Of a stretch of DNA of 33,807 nucleotides, positions 18,284-25,156 are shown in pieces. This DNA is from Flavobacteriales bacterium (GTDB lineage: Bacteria > Bacteroidota > Bacteroidia > Flavobacteriales > Schleiferiaceae). The position numbers and the translations under genes were made by a program. The stretch covers positions 1 to 33,807 of the forward strand of contig JAAXJR010000025.1 in the NCBI GenBank assembly GCA_012269745.1, read 5' to 3'. Positions within the stretch are counted from its first letter, which is position 1. The number at the start of each line of letters is the position of its first letter. The notes beneath the pieces are model-generated. The model saw only the letters and a list, made by a program, of their open reading frames with translations, made no database searches and was not told where the DNA came from.

Positions 18284-19161
18284 TGAAAGCTTTAAAGTTA
18301 TTTGCAGTCCTAGCCTCTGCATTTGCAATTGCTAGCTGTGAGCCCTCAATACCGGGCAAGACAGAATTAGGTCCGCTTCCTACAGCGGATTACACGATGA
18401 CTTACATCGATTCAAACAATATTCGTTTAGAAAGCCAAAGTACTGGAGAGCCATTCATGTACCAATGGAATGTGGACGGTGTTGGAACTTTTAGCGGCGA
18501 AGTTGCTGAAGTATTTATCCCGAAAATGGGCGTTTATGATATAGAGCATAACGTCTTCAACCAAGGCGGCCACGCTACAGCTACAGGTCTAGTTGAAATC
18601 TTCAAAGACGCAGACTTTATCTGTGCTGGTTCGGCAGAGTACTTGACTGACTGTACAGCTCGTACGTGGAAACTAGCGCCACAAGCAGGTGCATTGTGGG
18701 TAGGTCCACCGGACGGTTCACAGACTTGGTGGGCTATTGGCGCAACTGCAGCTACTGACCGTCCTTGTGCTTGGAACGACGAGTGGACATTCAACTCTGA
18801 CGGTGAAATGATCTATGATACTAAAGGTGATATCTGGGCAGAAACCTACATGGGTGTTGCTGCAGACGGTTGTCAACCAGAATCTGTATTGACTGGAGAT
18901 AAAGCACCTTGGGGTTCAGGAACTCACCAATTTGAGATTCTTCCAGGAGCAGGTCCAAATGGTGAAGACCAAATTAAAGTAAGCGGTCTAGGTGGCTTTA
19001 TAGGTCTTCCTAAAGCTGCAAACACGGGGGAAGTAAGCTCTCCAGTATCATCGATCACTTATACTATTCTAAGTGCTGACGATGACGGTACAACGCGTAC
19101 TATGGAGATTGAGGCAAACTGTACTTCATTGTTGTGGCGTTTCACGCTTTACTCTGAATAA
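18283..19161 (+). CDS. PKD-domain lipoprotein, probable surface glycan-binding protein of the laminarin locus
   Basis: A 292-residue lipoprotein with a signal ending IASC (Cys 19). Residues of about 35-105 look like a PKD-type beta-sandwich (YQWNVDGVGTFSG, then the strand around VYDIEHNVFNQGG). The remainder is rich in Trp, Gly and Cys (CTARTWKLAPQAGALWVGPP, WWAIGATAATDRPCAWNDEW) and appears to be a second beta-rich binding module; TWKL and WTFNSDGEMIYDT resemble segments found in other SusE/SGBP-type proteins. There is no catalytic signature. Its place directly between susD and the GH16 gene points to laminarin binding at the cell surface. The start overlaps the susD stop by one base. Function is inferred from position and composition. 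Confidence 0.8.
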   Translation: MKALKLFAVLASAFAIASCEPSIPGKTELGPLPTADYTMTYIDSNNIRLESQSTGEPFMYQWNVDGVGTFSGEVAEVFIPKMGVYDIEHNVFNQGGHATATGLVEIFKDADFICAGSAEYLTDCTARTWKLAPQAGALWVGPPDGSQTWWAIGATAATDRPCAWNDEWTFNSDGEMIYDTKGDIWAETYMGVAADGCQPESVLTGDKAPWGSGTHQFEILPGAGPNGEDQIKVSGLGGFIGLPKAANTGEVSSPVSSITYTILSADDDGTTRTMEIEANCTSLLWRFTLYSE

Positions 19162-19166
19162 GATTC

Positions 19167-20327
19167 ATGAAAGGAGCAACTAAGTCTTTACCAGTATTTC
19201 TAGCAATCGCTTTAGCGAGTTGCGAATCTGCCCCTACGCCTACTTTATCCGCTGCGGATATGGTAGTTGAAGAAGGTACGGCCAACAATACTGTTTCTTT
19301 CCAGGTCAGCTTAAACGATCCTGCGCCTAAAGAGGTGACTTTCGATTACTCAACTGTGGAATTGACCGCGCTTGAGAACGAAGATTTCATACCAACCTCC
19401 GGTACAGCAACAATCGCTAAAGGCGAGAGCACGACCAATATTGATATTACCCTTGTTGGTGATGAGGAGAACGAGGGCGATGAAAACTTTTGGATTTCGT
19501 ATTCTAACGGAACTAATGTTAACATCCCTGAGCCTTTCAATACCATCACCATTGAGAATGACGATTTCAACTATGATCCGTCAGATTCAGGGTATACTAC
19601 GCCTAATTCATACCCAGGTTTTAATCTAGTATGGTCGGATGAATTTAGCGGTACTTCGCTAAACACGGATGATTGGAACTATGAGACCGGGGCTTCGGGT
19701 TGGGGTAATGAAGAAAGCCAATTCTACCGCTCGGGTAACAACAATGCTAAAGTGGAGAATGGCTACTTAATCATTACAGCTAAAGAAGAAAGCTTTGGTG
19801 GTGCGCCGTTTACTTCGGCACGTTTAACCACTGAAGGGAACCAGAGTTTCCAATACGGACGTATAGACATCCGAGCTCGTCTTCCATACGGTCAAGGTCT
19901 ATGGCCGGCACTGTGGATGTTGGGAGATAACTTCAGTACTGCTGGTTGGCCATCTTGTGGCGAACTTGATATTATGGAGTTGATTGGTGGCGATGGTGCA
20001 AATGATAGAACGGTACATGGAACCGCGCACTGGGCAGGCAACGGCGGTGCACAAGCAAGTCATACGGGTGCACGCAGTTTACCTTCGGGAAAATTTGCTG
20101 ACCAGTTCCATGTATTCTCTGTGATCTGGGACCAAAATTCAATCAAATGGTACATTGATGACGTTCAGTACCATAGCTTGAACATTGGTTCATTGACTGC
20201 GTTCCATCAGCCGTTTTTCTTTATTTTCAACATTGCTGTGGAAGGTGATTGGCCAGGTCCAGTTGGACCAAATACCCAATTCCCTCAATTCATGGTGGTG
20301 GACTATGTACGAGTTTTTCAATCCTAA
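19167..20327 (+). CDS. GH16 endo-beta-1,3-glucanase (laminarinase) lipoprotein with N-terminal Calx-beta domain
   Basis: A 386-residue lipoprotein with a signal ending LASC (Cys 19). Residues of about 24-134 form a Calx-beta domain (VVEEGTANNTVSFQVSL, DFIPTSGTATIAKGE, ITIENDDF). The GH16 catalytic domain runs from about 152 to the end: GFNLVWSDEFSG, WGNEESQFY, YGRIDIRARLPYGQGLWPALWML and the active site GELDIMELIG with nucleophile Glu 266, Asp 268 and acid/base Glu 271. The ExDxxE form with the extra Met is that of the laminarinase-type GH16 enzymes. It would hydrolyse beta-1,3-glucan at the outer surface for uptake by SusCD. It is the only glycoside hydrolase of the locus. It starts 5 bases after the preceding stop. 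Confidence 0.94.
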   Translation: MKGATKSLPVFLAIALASCESAPTPTLSAADMVVEEGTANNTVSFQVSLNDPAPKEVTFDYSTVELTALENEDFIPTSGTATIAKGESTTNIDITLVGDEENEGDENFWISYSNGTNVNIPEPFNTITIENDDFNYDPSDSGYTTPNSYPGFNLVWSDEFSGTSLNTDDWNYETGASGWGNEESQFYRSGNNNAKVENGYLIITAKEESFGGAPFTSARLTTEGNQSFQYGRIDIRARLPYGQGLWPALWMLGDNFSTAGWPSCGELDIMELIGGDGANDRTVHGTAHWAGNGGAQASHTGARSLPSGKFADQFHVFSVIWDQNSIKWYIDDVQYHSLNIGSLTAFHQPFFFIFNIAVEGDWPGPVGPNTQFPQFMVVDYVRVFQS

Positions 20328-20353
20328 TTACTAACCATAAATAAATGCTTAAC

Positions 20354-21697
20354 ATGAAAAAAATCTACGCTTTATTGATGTTGTGCTTGCCTATGCTAGG
20401 TTTTGCACAAAAAGATGTTACGTTTATCGTTGATATGCGTGACTATTCAGGTTCGTACACAACTGTTAACCTCAATGGTGACTTTAACAGCTGGTGTGGA
20501 ACTTGTAACCCAATGTCTGATCCAGAAGGTGATTCTGTTTGGACTGTAACTCTTCCTTTGACTTCAGATTCAATCGAGTACAAGTTTACTCTTGACGGTT
20601 GGACTGGTCAGGAAAACTTGACTTCAGGTTCTGCTTGTACTAAAACTACTGGTATCTACACAAACCGTTTTGCGGTATTGAATGGCGATACAATTCTTCC
20701 AGGTGTAGCTTGGGAATCTTGTGCTGCTAAAGCTGGTCAGGTGTACATGACTTTCCAAGTAAACATGGAGTACACTGCAGTTGATTCAACTGGTGTGTTC
20801 TTGGCTGGTGGTACTGGTTTCGCTACTCCAGGTGTAAACGAAATGTATCCTATCGGCGATTCTGTTTACTCTAAGACACTTCCAGCTGATACTGGTTTCT
20901 ACAGCATGTTTACATTCTTGAGCGCAAACGACCCATCTTGGGGTGCTAAGGAGAACATCGTAGGTAAGCCATGTGCTGCTGGTACGTACAGTGACCGTGA
21001 TATGGTAGGCTACAGCGCTACTAACGGTTTGATGGGCGACTTCCACTACCGTACATGTTTCGGTGAGTGTACTACTGACGGTACTTGTCCAGTTCCTGCT
21101 ACTCCAGTAAATGTAACGTTCCAGTCTGACCGTAACTCAATCTTGGGTACGTTCACTACTGCATACATCTCTGGTACTATGAACGGTTGGTCAGGTGATG
21201 CAGATATGATGTCTGACGATGACGGTGACGGTGTTTACACTGCTACTTTGTCTTTGTTGCCAGGTTCTTATGAATTTAAGTACACTGCTGATAGCTGGGC
21301 GATCCAAGAAAACTTCGATCCTGCAACTGCAGATTCAGTATGTACTTTGACTACTGGTATCTACACAAACCGTTTCATCACAATTGGCGCTGCTGATACT
21401 ACACTTGACGTACAATGTTGGGAAGAGTGTGGTCCATGTGCTACTAACATCGGTATCGAGGAAGAGGCTGCTTCATTTGTAGTTAAGCCAAATCCAGCTT
21501 CTGATGTATTGTTCATCGAGAACACAACGGGTACTACTTCTAACGTAGCAGTATACAGCATCACTGGTGCTCGTGTAATGGAAGCTACTTTCGAAGCTGA
21601 GGCTCGTCTAGACGTTGCTTCTTTGCCACGCGGTATGTACATCGTACGTGTACAGAACGGCTTGACTGAGAAAGTTGTACGTGTAGCATTGAAATAA
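20354..21697 (+). CDS. Secreted three-module carbohydrate-binding-like protein with T9SS sorting domain
   Basis: A 447-residue protein from the ATG at 20354 (MKKIYALLMLCLPMLGFAQ signal peptide); an ATG three codons earlier is less likely. Residue numbers here follow the longer form. Three beta-sandwich modules follow at about 23-126, 133-238 and 254-364. The first and third share NGDFNSW/NGWSGD, DGDGVYTATL-type strands, YKFTLDGW/YKYTADSW, QENL/QENF and TTGIYTNRF, which resembles CBM48/AMPK-type glycan-binding sandwiches. The second is diverged. Cysteines are plentiful, likely as disulphides. The end (378-450, KPNPASDVLF to KVVRVALK) is a type A T9SS C-terminal domain, so the protein is exported to the surface or released. 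No catalytic residues are evident. It closes the laminarin operon, followed by a terminator. A glucan-binding role is inferred. Confidence 0.82.
   Translation: MKKIYALLMLCLPMLGFAQKDVTFIVDMRDYSGSYTTVNLNGDFNSWCGTCNPMSDPEGDSVWTVTLPLTSDSIEYKFTLDGWTGQENLTSGSACTKTTGIYTNRFAVLNGDTILPGVAWESCAAKAGQVYMTFQVNMEYTAVDSTGVFLAGGTGFATPGVNEMYPIGDSVYSKTLPADTGFYSMFTFLSANDPSWGAKENIVGKPCAAGTYSDRDMVGYSATNGLMGDFHYRTCFGECTTDGTCPVPATPVNVTFQSDRNSILGTFTTAYISGTMNGWSGDADMMSDDDGDGVYTATLSLLPGSYEFKYTADSWAIQENFDPATADSVCTLTTGIYTNRFITIGAADTTLDVQCWEECGPCATNIGIEEEAASFVVKPNPASDVLFIENTTGTTSNVAVYSITGARVMEATFEAEARLDVASLPRGMYIVRVQNGLTEKVVRVALK
20645..20670 (+). repeat. First copy of a 26-base identical direct repeat (module 1)
   Basis: These 26 bases, encoding the end of module 1 (TTGIYTNRF), are identical to 21350-21375 in module 3, 705 bases (235 codons) away. 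The identity extends through synonymous positions. Confidence 0.75.
21350..21375 (+). repeat. Second copy of the 26-base direct repeat (module 3)
   Basis: Identical to 20645-20670, in the same reading frame and at the same place within the repeated module. It suggests a duplication of the module that is recent or kept alike by gene conversion, or a shared strong codon bias. Confidence 0.75.
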
Positions 21698-21730
21698 TAT
21701 TCACTTACCTTTTGGTTAGTAAGTAAGTGT

Positions 21731-21758
21731 AGGGGGACCCGTTTCGGGTCCCCCTTTT
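21731..21758 (+). terminator. Intrinsic terminator of the laminarin operon
   Basis: GGGGGACCC at 21732-21740 pairs perfectly with GGGTCCCCC at 21746-21754 (a further G-C pair closes a TTT loop), followed at once by TTTT at 21755-21758. It lies 34 bases after the stop of the T9SS protein and 20 bases before the regulator's ATG, so it separates the structural operon from the regulator. A second weaker inverted repeat, CACTTAC/GTAAGTG (21702-21708 and 21723-21729), precedes it. Confidence 0.9.
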
Positions 21759-21777
21759 ATTTGGTAACTTGCGCGCC

Positions 21778-24591
21778 ATGCGTAGGATATTCATTCTTTT
21801 AGGTTTTGTCCTGTCTCTGTCCGGTTATGGTCAAGAGGCACGCTTGATTGATGCAAATCAAGGGCTTAACAACCCTACTGTTTACGACATTGTCCAGGAT
21901 CCTTGGGGTTTTGCTTGGATAGGAACTAGAGACGGTCTTTACCGTTACAATGAGGGTAGAGCGACTAACGTCTCATTCCTTGATTCAACTAAAGAGAGAA
22001 GGTCTAATAACGTACAGAGTTTATTAGTTACTAGCGACTCTTTGCTATTCATAGGCCTCCAGCTTGGGGGTGTGGTAAGTATAGATCTGAGCACTTTGAG
22101 TATACGTCCCGATCAAACTTGTCCGCAGCTTCCATCAGATTATTCAATTATTTCATTGTACGAATCTTCGGATGGTACTATTTGGGCGGGAACCAGTGGC
22201 AATGGAACATATTATTTGGAGGAAGGTGCCGACCGCTGGCAGCAATTGATTGCTAAAATTCACGGAGCTGATATTGCTTTCTGCTTTGATTTTGCGGAGC
22301 AAGGCGATACGCTATGGTTGGCTACCTCTGGAGCCAAGATTCTATATGTCTTGCAATCTAGTAAGGCTATTTTATCTGCCATCATTGATGGTAATGCTGG
22401 TTCTTTTCGTAAGTCCGTAGATGTGAAGGGGCGAAATGTGGTATTCGGAGTAGAAGATCAGGGTCTATTTAGATTGAATACGGCAAATGGGGTTTTTGAA
22501 TTGGACCAGCGAACTGCAGACATAGGTCCGAGAGATGTTCGCTTTGAAGCAGGAAGTTTGTGGGTGAGTACTGATGGAGAGGGTTTGTACCAATTTTCAG
22601 GTGATCACCTGTATCATTGGTCAAAGTATCAGTCACAATTAGGTTTTGCTTCCGATCAGTTCTACGGCATACATAATGTAAGTGATCAGCTATGGCTGGG
22701 TACATTTAATTCAGGTATCACGGTCATTCCGGTAAACGAACGAGTGGTAAGAACCTTGCCTAAGCACGATGATTTCTCTTATACAGGTTTTCAAAGTTCT
22801 ATTGCTCTTTTGGATGATGATGGTCTTTGGGTAGGCTACGATGGAGACGGTTTAACGAAGTATACTACCTCAAGCGAAGGTTATGAAGTCGAAAGAATTC
22901 TACCTGAGAACATACCAAGAGTAGTGACTAGTTTAAATACGTTTAAAGATGAGTTGTGGGTCGGAAGCTTATCGGAAGGACTTTTCATATTGAATAAAGA
23001 TGGCGAGTTAAAAAGGCGATTCCTTGCATCATCGGGTATTGCATACGGGCTTGCCAATAGCAACATCTGGTCCATGCAGCAGACTTGGGGGGATAGTCTT
23101 TGGATTGGTACACTTTCAGGTTTGCAATACTGGAATGGCGAGGAGTTCATTTCGCCATTCACGGAACCATGGCGTGTTGGTCGTAATATCATGGATCTTG
23201 AATTCACTGGTAAGGAGCTTTGGGTGGGCTCAGAGTTCATGGGCTTACATTCTATTGATAGAAATGGTGGAATTTTTACGGTCAATTTAAATAACAGTGT
23301 CTTAGACCTTGCCTCCTACGGCGATCAATTGCTTATTGGTACGGAGGGTGCAGGAATCCTGACCTATCGCCAAGGGGTTTTGGATACGGTCATGAAGAAC
23401 TCTAATTACATTAACTGTTATGCTATAGCAGCAGGTGAGCATTATATCTACGCAACCACCTCGTTGGGATTGGGAAGGATACGTCAGAGTGGTGATTCTT
23501 GGGATTTTGAATTGATACGAGAGATTGATGAATTGCAGATAGGCCTTCCTAATAGAAAAGCATTAGCCTTACGCGGTGAGGAGTTGTTCGTGGGTGGTAC
23601 TAAAGGGGTTGCGGTAGTAAATGTCAATGATATCAACAGCTCAGAAATACCCGATATTCTTCTAACGGAAGTATATGCCGATAACGAACAGCAGTCCATT
23701 GACTTAAGAAAGAATTCTTCTGAGCTCGACCGTCGAATAAGATTCGAGGCGGGAACGAAATCGCTTCGCTTCAATTTCGAGTTAATGTCAGTCTCTTTTC
23801 AACGAGGAATCTCTTTCAGTTACCGACTGAATTCTAGCGCTGATCAATGGAACGAACTTCCGTTGGGTTCGAGATTGGTAGATTTATCAGAATTGGACCC
23901 CGGTAAGTATACCATGGAAATCAAGGCATCAAAATCTGGCGCCGATTCTAAAGTGCTCGCCTTTGAGTTTATTATTGAGGCCTATTTCTGGCAAGAGTTA
24001 TGGTTTAAGCTCCTCCTGTTCATAGCTATTTCATCTCTTATTGGAACTGCGGTATTCTTCTATCAGGACAGAAAATATCGAGGAACAAGGCTCAAGCTGG
24101 TAGAAACGGAACGTGAGCTTCTAAAGGCAAAGGCTGCAGAACTAGAGGTTAAAACGGAGAAACAAAAGACAGAACTGAGCTTCCAGTTGCTTAAAACATC
24201 CAGTCGCCTTGAGCTTCTTCAATCGTTCAAAGAGCGTTTAATTAAAGAGAGTGAAAAGAAGGGTAGAAGTGAAGAGGTGTTGAAATTCCTCAAGGGAATG
24301 ACCCGGGAACTTAATCGCGAGCTCCAAAGTGAAAACTATTGGGATCACTTCGAGCGCAACTATCGTGAGCTTCATGAAGACTTTTCTGCCAAGCTTAAAG
24401 AGGATTATCCTGGTTTGACTAAGGGTGAAATTAGATTGAGTTATTTGCTTCGTCAGCAGATGAGCAACAAAGAAGTTGCAAACGTGCTCAACGTTAGTCC
24501 GGCCGCAGTTGAAAAGGCTAAGTACCGCTTGAAGAAGAAATTAGGCCTGGAAAAAGGCGATTCTCTGGACGAATTCATCCAAAAAATTTAA
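21778..24591 (+). CDS. Membrane-tethered beta-propeller / triple-Tyr / LuxR-type HTH transcriptional regulator
   Basis: A 937-residue protein from the ATG at 21778 (a TTG three codons upstream is possible). The signal peptide is MRRIFILLGFVLSLSGYGQ. About ten propeller blades of the Reg_prop type follow, with recurring LWVG/IWAGT motifs (for example DPWGFAWIGTRDGLYRY near 41-57, then LWVSTDGEGLYQF, LWVGYDGDGLTKY and LWVGSEFMGLHSI). A Y_Y_Y-type beta-sandwich lies at about 665-735, one membrane helix at about 742-764, a coiled coil at about 775-830, and a C-terminal HTH at 880-937 (LTKGEIRLSYLLRQQMSNKEVANVLNVS). There is no histidine kinase or receiver domain, so it is not a hybrid two-component system. 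It probably senses glucan fragments in the periplasm and controls the upstream susCD operon. That target is inferred from adjacency. Confidence 0.9.
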   Translation: MRRIFILLGFVLSLSGYGQEARLIDANQGLNNPTVYDIVQDPWGFAWIGTRDGLYRYNEGRATNVSFLDSTKERRSNNVQSLLVTSDSLLFIGLQLGGVVSIDLSTLSIRPDQTCPQLPSDYSIISLYESSDGTIWAGTSGNGTYYLEEGADRWQQLIAKIHGADIAFCFDFAEQGDTLWLATSGAKILYVLQSSKAILSAIIDGNAGSFRKSVDVKGRNVVFGVEDQGLFRLNTANGVFELDQRTADIGPRDVRFEAGSLWVSTDGEGLYQFSGDHLYHWSKYQSQLGFASDQFYGIHNVSDQLWLGTFNSGITVIPVNERVVRTLPKHDDFSYTGFQSSIALLDDDGLWVGYDGDGLTKYTTSSEGYEVERILPENIPRVVTSLNTFKDELWVGSLSEGLFILNKDGELKRRFLASSGIAYGLANSNIWSMQQTWGDSLWIGTLSGLQYWNGEEFISPFTEPWRVGRNIMDLEFTGKELWVGSEFMGLHSIDRNGGIFTVNLNNSVLDLASYGDQLLIGTEGAGILTYRQGVLDTVMKNSNYINCYAIAAGEHYIYATTSLGLGRIRQSGDSWDFELIREIDELQIGLPNRKALALRGEELFVGGTKGVAVVNVNDINSSEIPDILLTEVYADNEQQSIDLRKNSSELDRRIRFEAGTKSLRFNFELMSVSFQRGISFSYRLNSSADQWNELPLGSRLVDLSELDPGKYTMEIKASKSGADSKVLAFEFIIEAYFWQELWFKLLLFIAISSLIGTAVFFYQDRKYRGTRLKLVETERELLKAKAAELEVKTEKQKTELSFQLLKTSSRLELLQSFKERLIKESEKKGRSEEVLKFLKGMTRELNRELQSENYWDHFERNYRELHEDFSAKLKEDYPGLTKGEIRLSYLLRQQMSNKEVANVLNVSPAAVEKAKYRLKKKLGLEKGDSLDEFIQKI

Positions 24592-24619
24592 TTGTCCGGC
24601 ATCTGTCTTGCTTTAAATA

Positions 24620-24649
24620 TTTGGCTTGTAAGTAATTATCGCACCTTTG
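24620..24649 (+). promoter_or_regulatory. Candidate promoter before the small lipoprotein gene
   Basis: TTTG at 24620-24623 and CACCTTTG at 24642-24649 are separated by 18 bases, near the Bacteroidota consensus with one mismatch in the -7 box. Transcription would start around 24656 and meet the hairpin at 24686 within about 30 bases. Confidence 0.4.
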
Positions 24650-24685
24650 TAAAAGTGTTACCGATTGCCAAAACTGCGCATCATT

Positions 24686-24727
24686 AAAGCGAGGTATGCT
24701 TCCGTGAGGAAGCGCCTCGCTTTTTTT
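24686..24727 (+). terminator. Strong hairpin with T-tract between the regulator and the small lipoprotein
   Basis: GCGAGG (24689-24694) pairs with CCTCGC (24715-24720), and after a small internal bulge GCTTCC (24698-24703) pairs with GGAAGC (24708-24713), loop GTGA. The flanking AAA (24686-24688) pairs with the start of a run of seven T at 24721-24727. It can act as the terminator of the regulator gene (stop at 24591) or as an attenuator in the leader of the lipoprotein gene (ATG at 24755). Confidence 0.85.
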
Positions 24728-24754
24728 ATCTTCACACCTGAAATCTCTCTTCCT

Positions 24755-25156
24755 ATGTACAGGCTTTTAGGCGCTTTCTCTGTTGCACTTTTATTGGGTT
24801 GTTCAACAAACTCTGATTGTCAAGACTCTGAACTATCGCAGTTAGGAATTACCGGTGATTGGGAAATCTATCAACGTACGGATACAGTAACACTTTTACC
24901 GGTTTTTATTCAAGACGAAGATTTAAGGCTGTTGGACGATTCCATTTGTGATGATCTCCAGGGCCTTTGGGACTACAACGCTCTAAGCAGCGAGAATGGC
25001 GGTGAGTTTGCAGTGGACACTGTTATGGGTGAGATCACCTTCTTTACTCCTACTTACAGCTTTCGTTGGGAGTACGTAGTCGTGGACTATGATAATTTAG
25101 TCTTTCGATACAATGACGGGGGTGTAGAAATCAAGGAGCTTTGGCGACGCAAATAA
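24755..25156 (+). CDS. Small lipoprotein, lipocalin-like, unknown function
   Basis: A 133-residue protein from the ATG at 24755, chosen because MYRLLGAFSVALLLGC is a clean lipoprotein signal. The open frame extends 30 codons further upstream, but that part covers the terminator hairpin and is unlikely to be translated. The mature part has a GDWEIYQRTD start and alternating strands (GEITFFTPTYSFRWEYVVVDYD, LVFRYNDGGVEIKELWRR). This resembles the lipocalin-like lipoproteins common in Bacteroidota, whose ligands are mostly unknown. It converges on the M61 peptidase gene, whose stop lies immediately next to its own. No function can be given. Confidence 0.72.
   Translation: MYRLLGAFSVALLLGCSTNSDCQDSELSQLGITGDWEIYQRTDTVTLLPVFIQDEDLRLLDDSICDDLQGLWDYNALSSENGGEFAVDTVMGEITFFTPTYSFRWEYVVVDYDNLVFRYNDGGVEIKELWRRK

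Noticed and set aside
21769-21777. TTG start three codons upstream for the regulator
   Set aside because: The ATG at 21778 gives a complete signal peptide and is the simpler start; the extra residues add nothing.
21778-24591. Hybrid two-component system at the laminarin locus
   Set aside because: The propeller and triple-Tyr parts are those of hybrid two-component sensors, but no histidine kinase H-box, ATPase or receiver aspartate motif is present between the membrane helix and the HTH.
24665-24754. 30-codon N-terminal extension of the small lipoprotein
   Set aside because: It would run through the terminator hairpin and T-tract and would place a basic stretch before an otherwise perfect lipoprotein signal.
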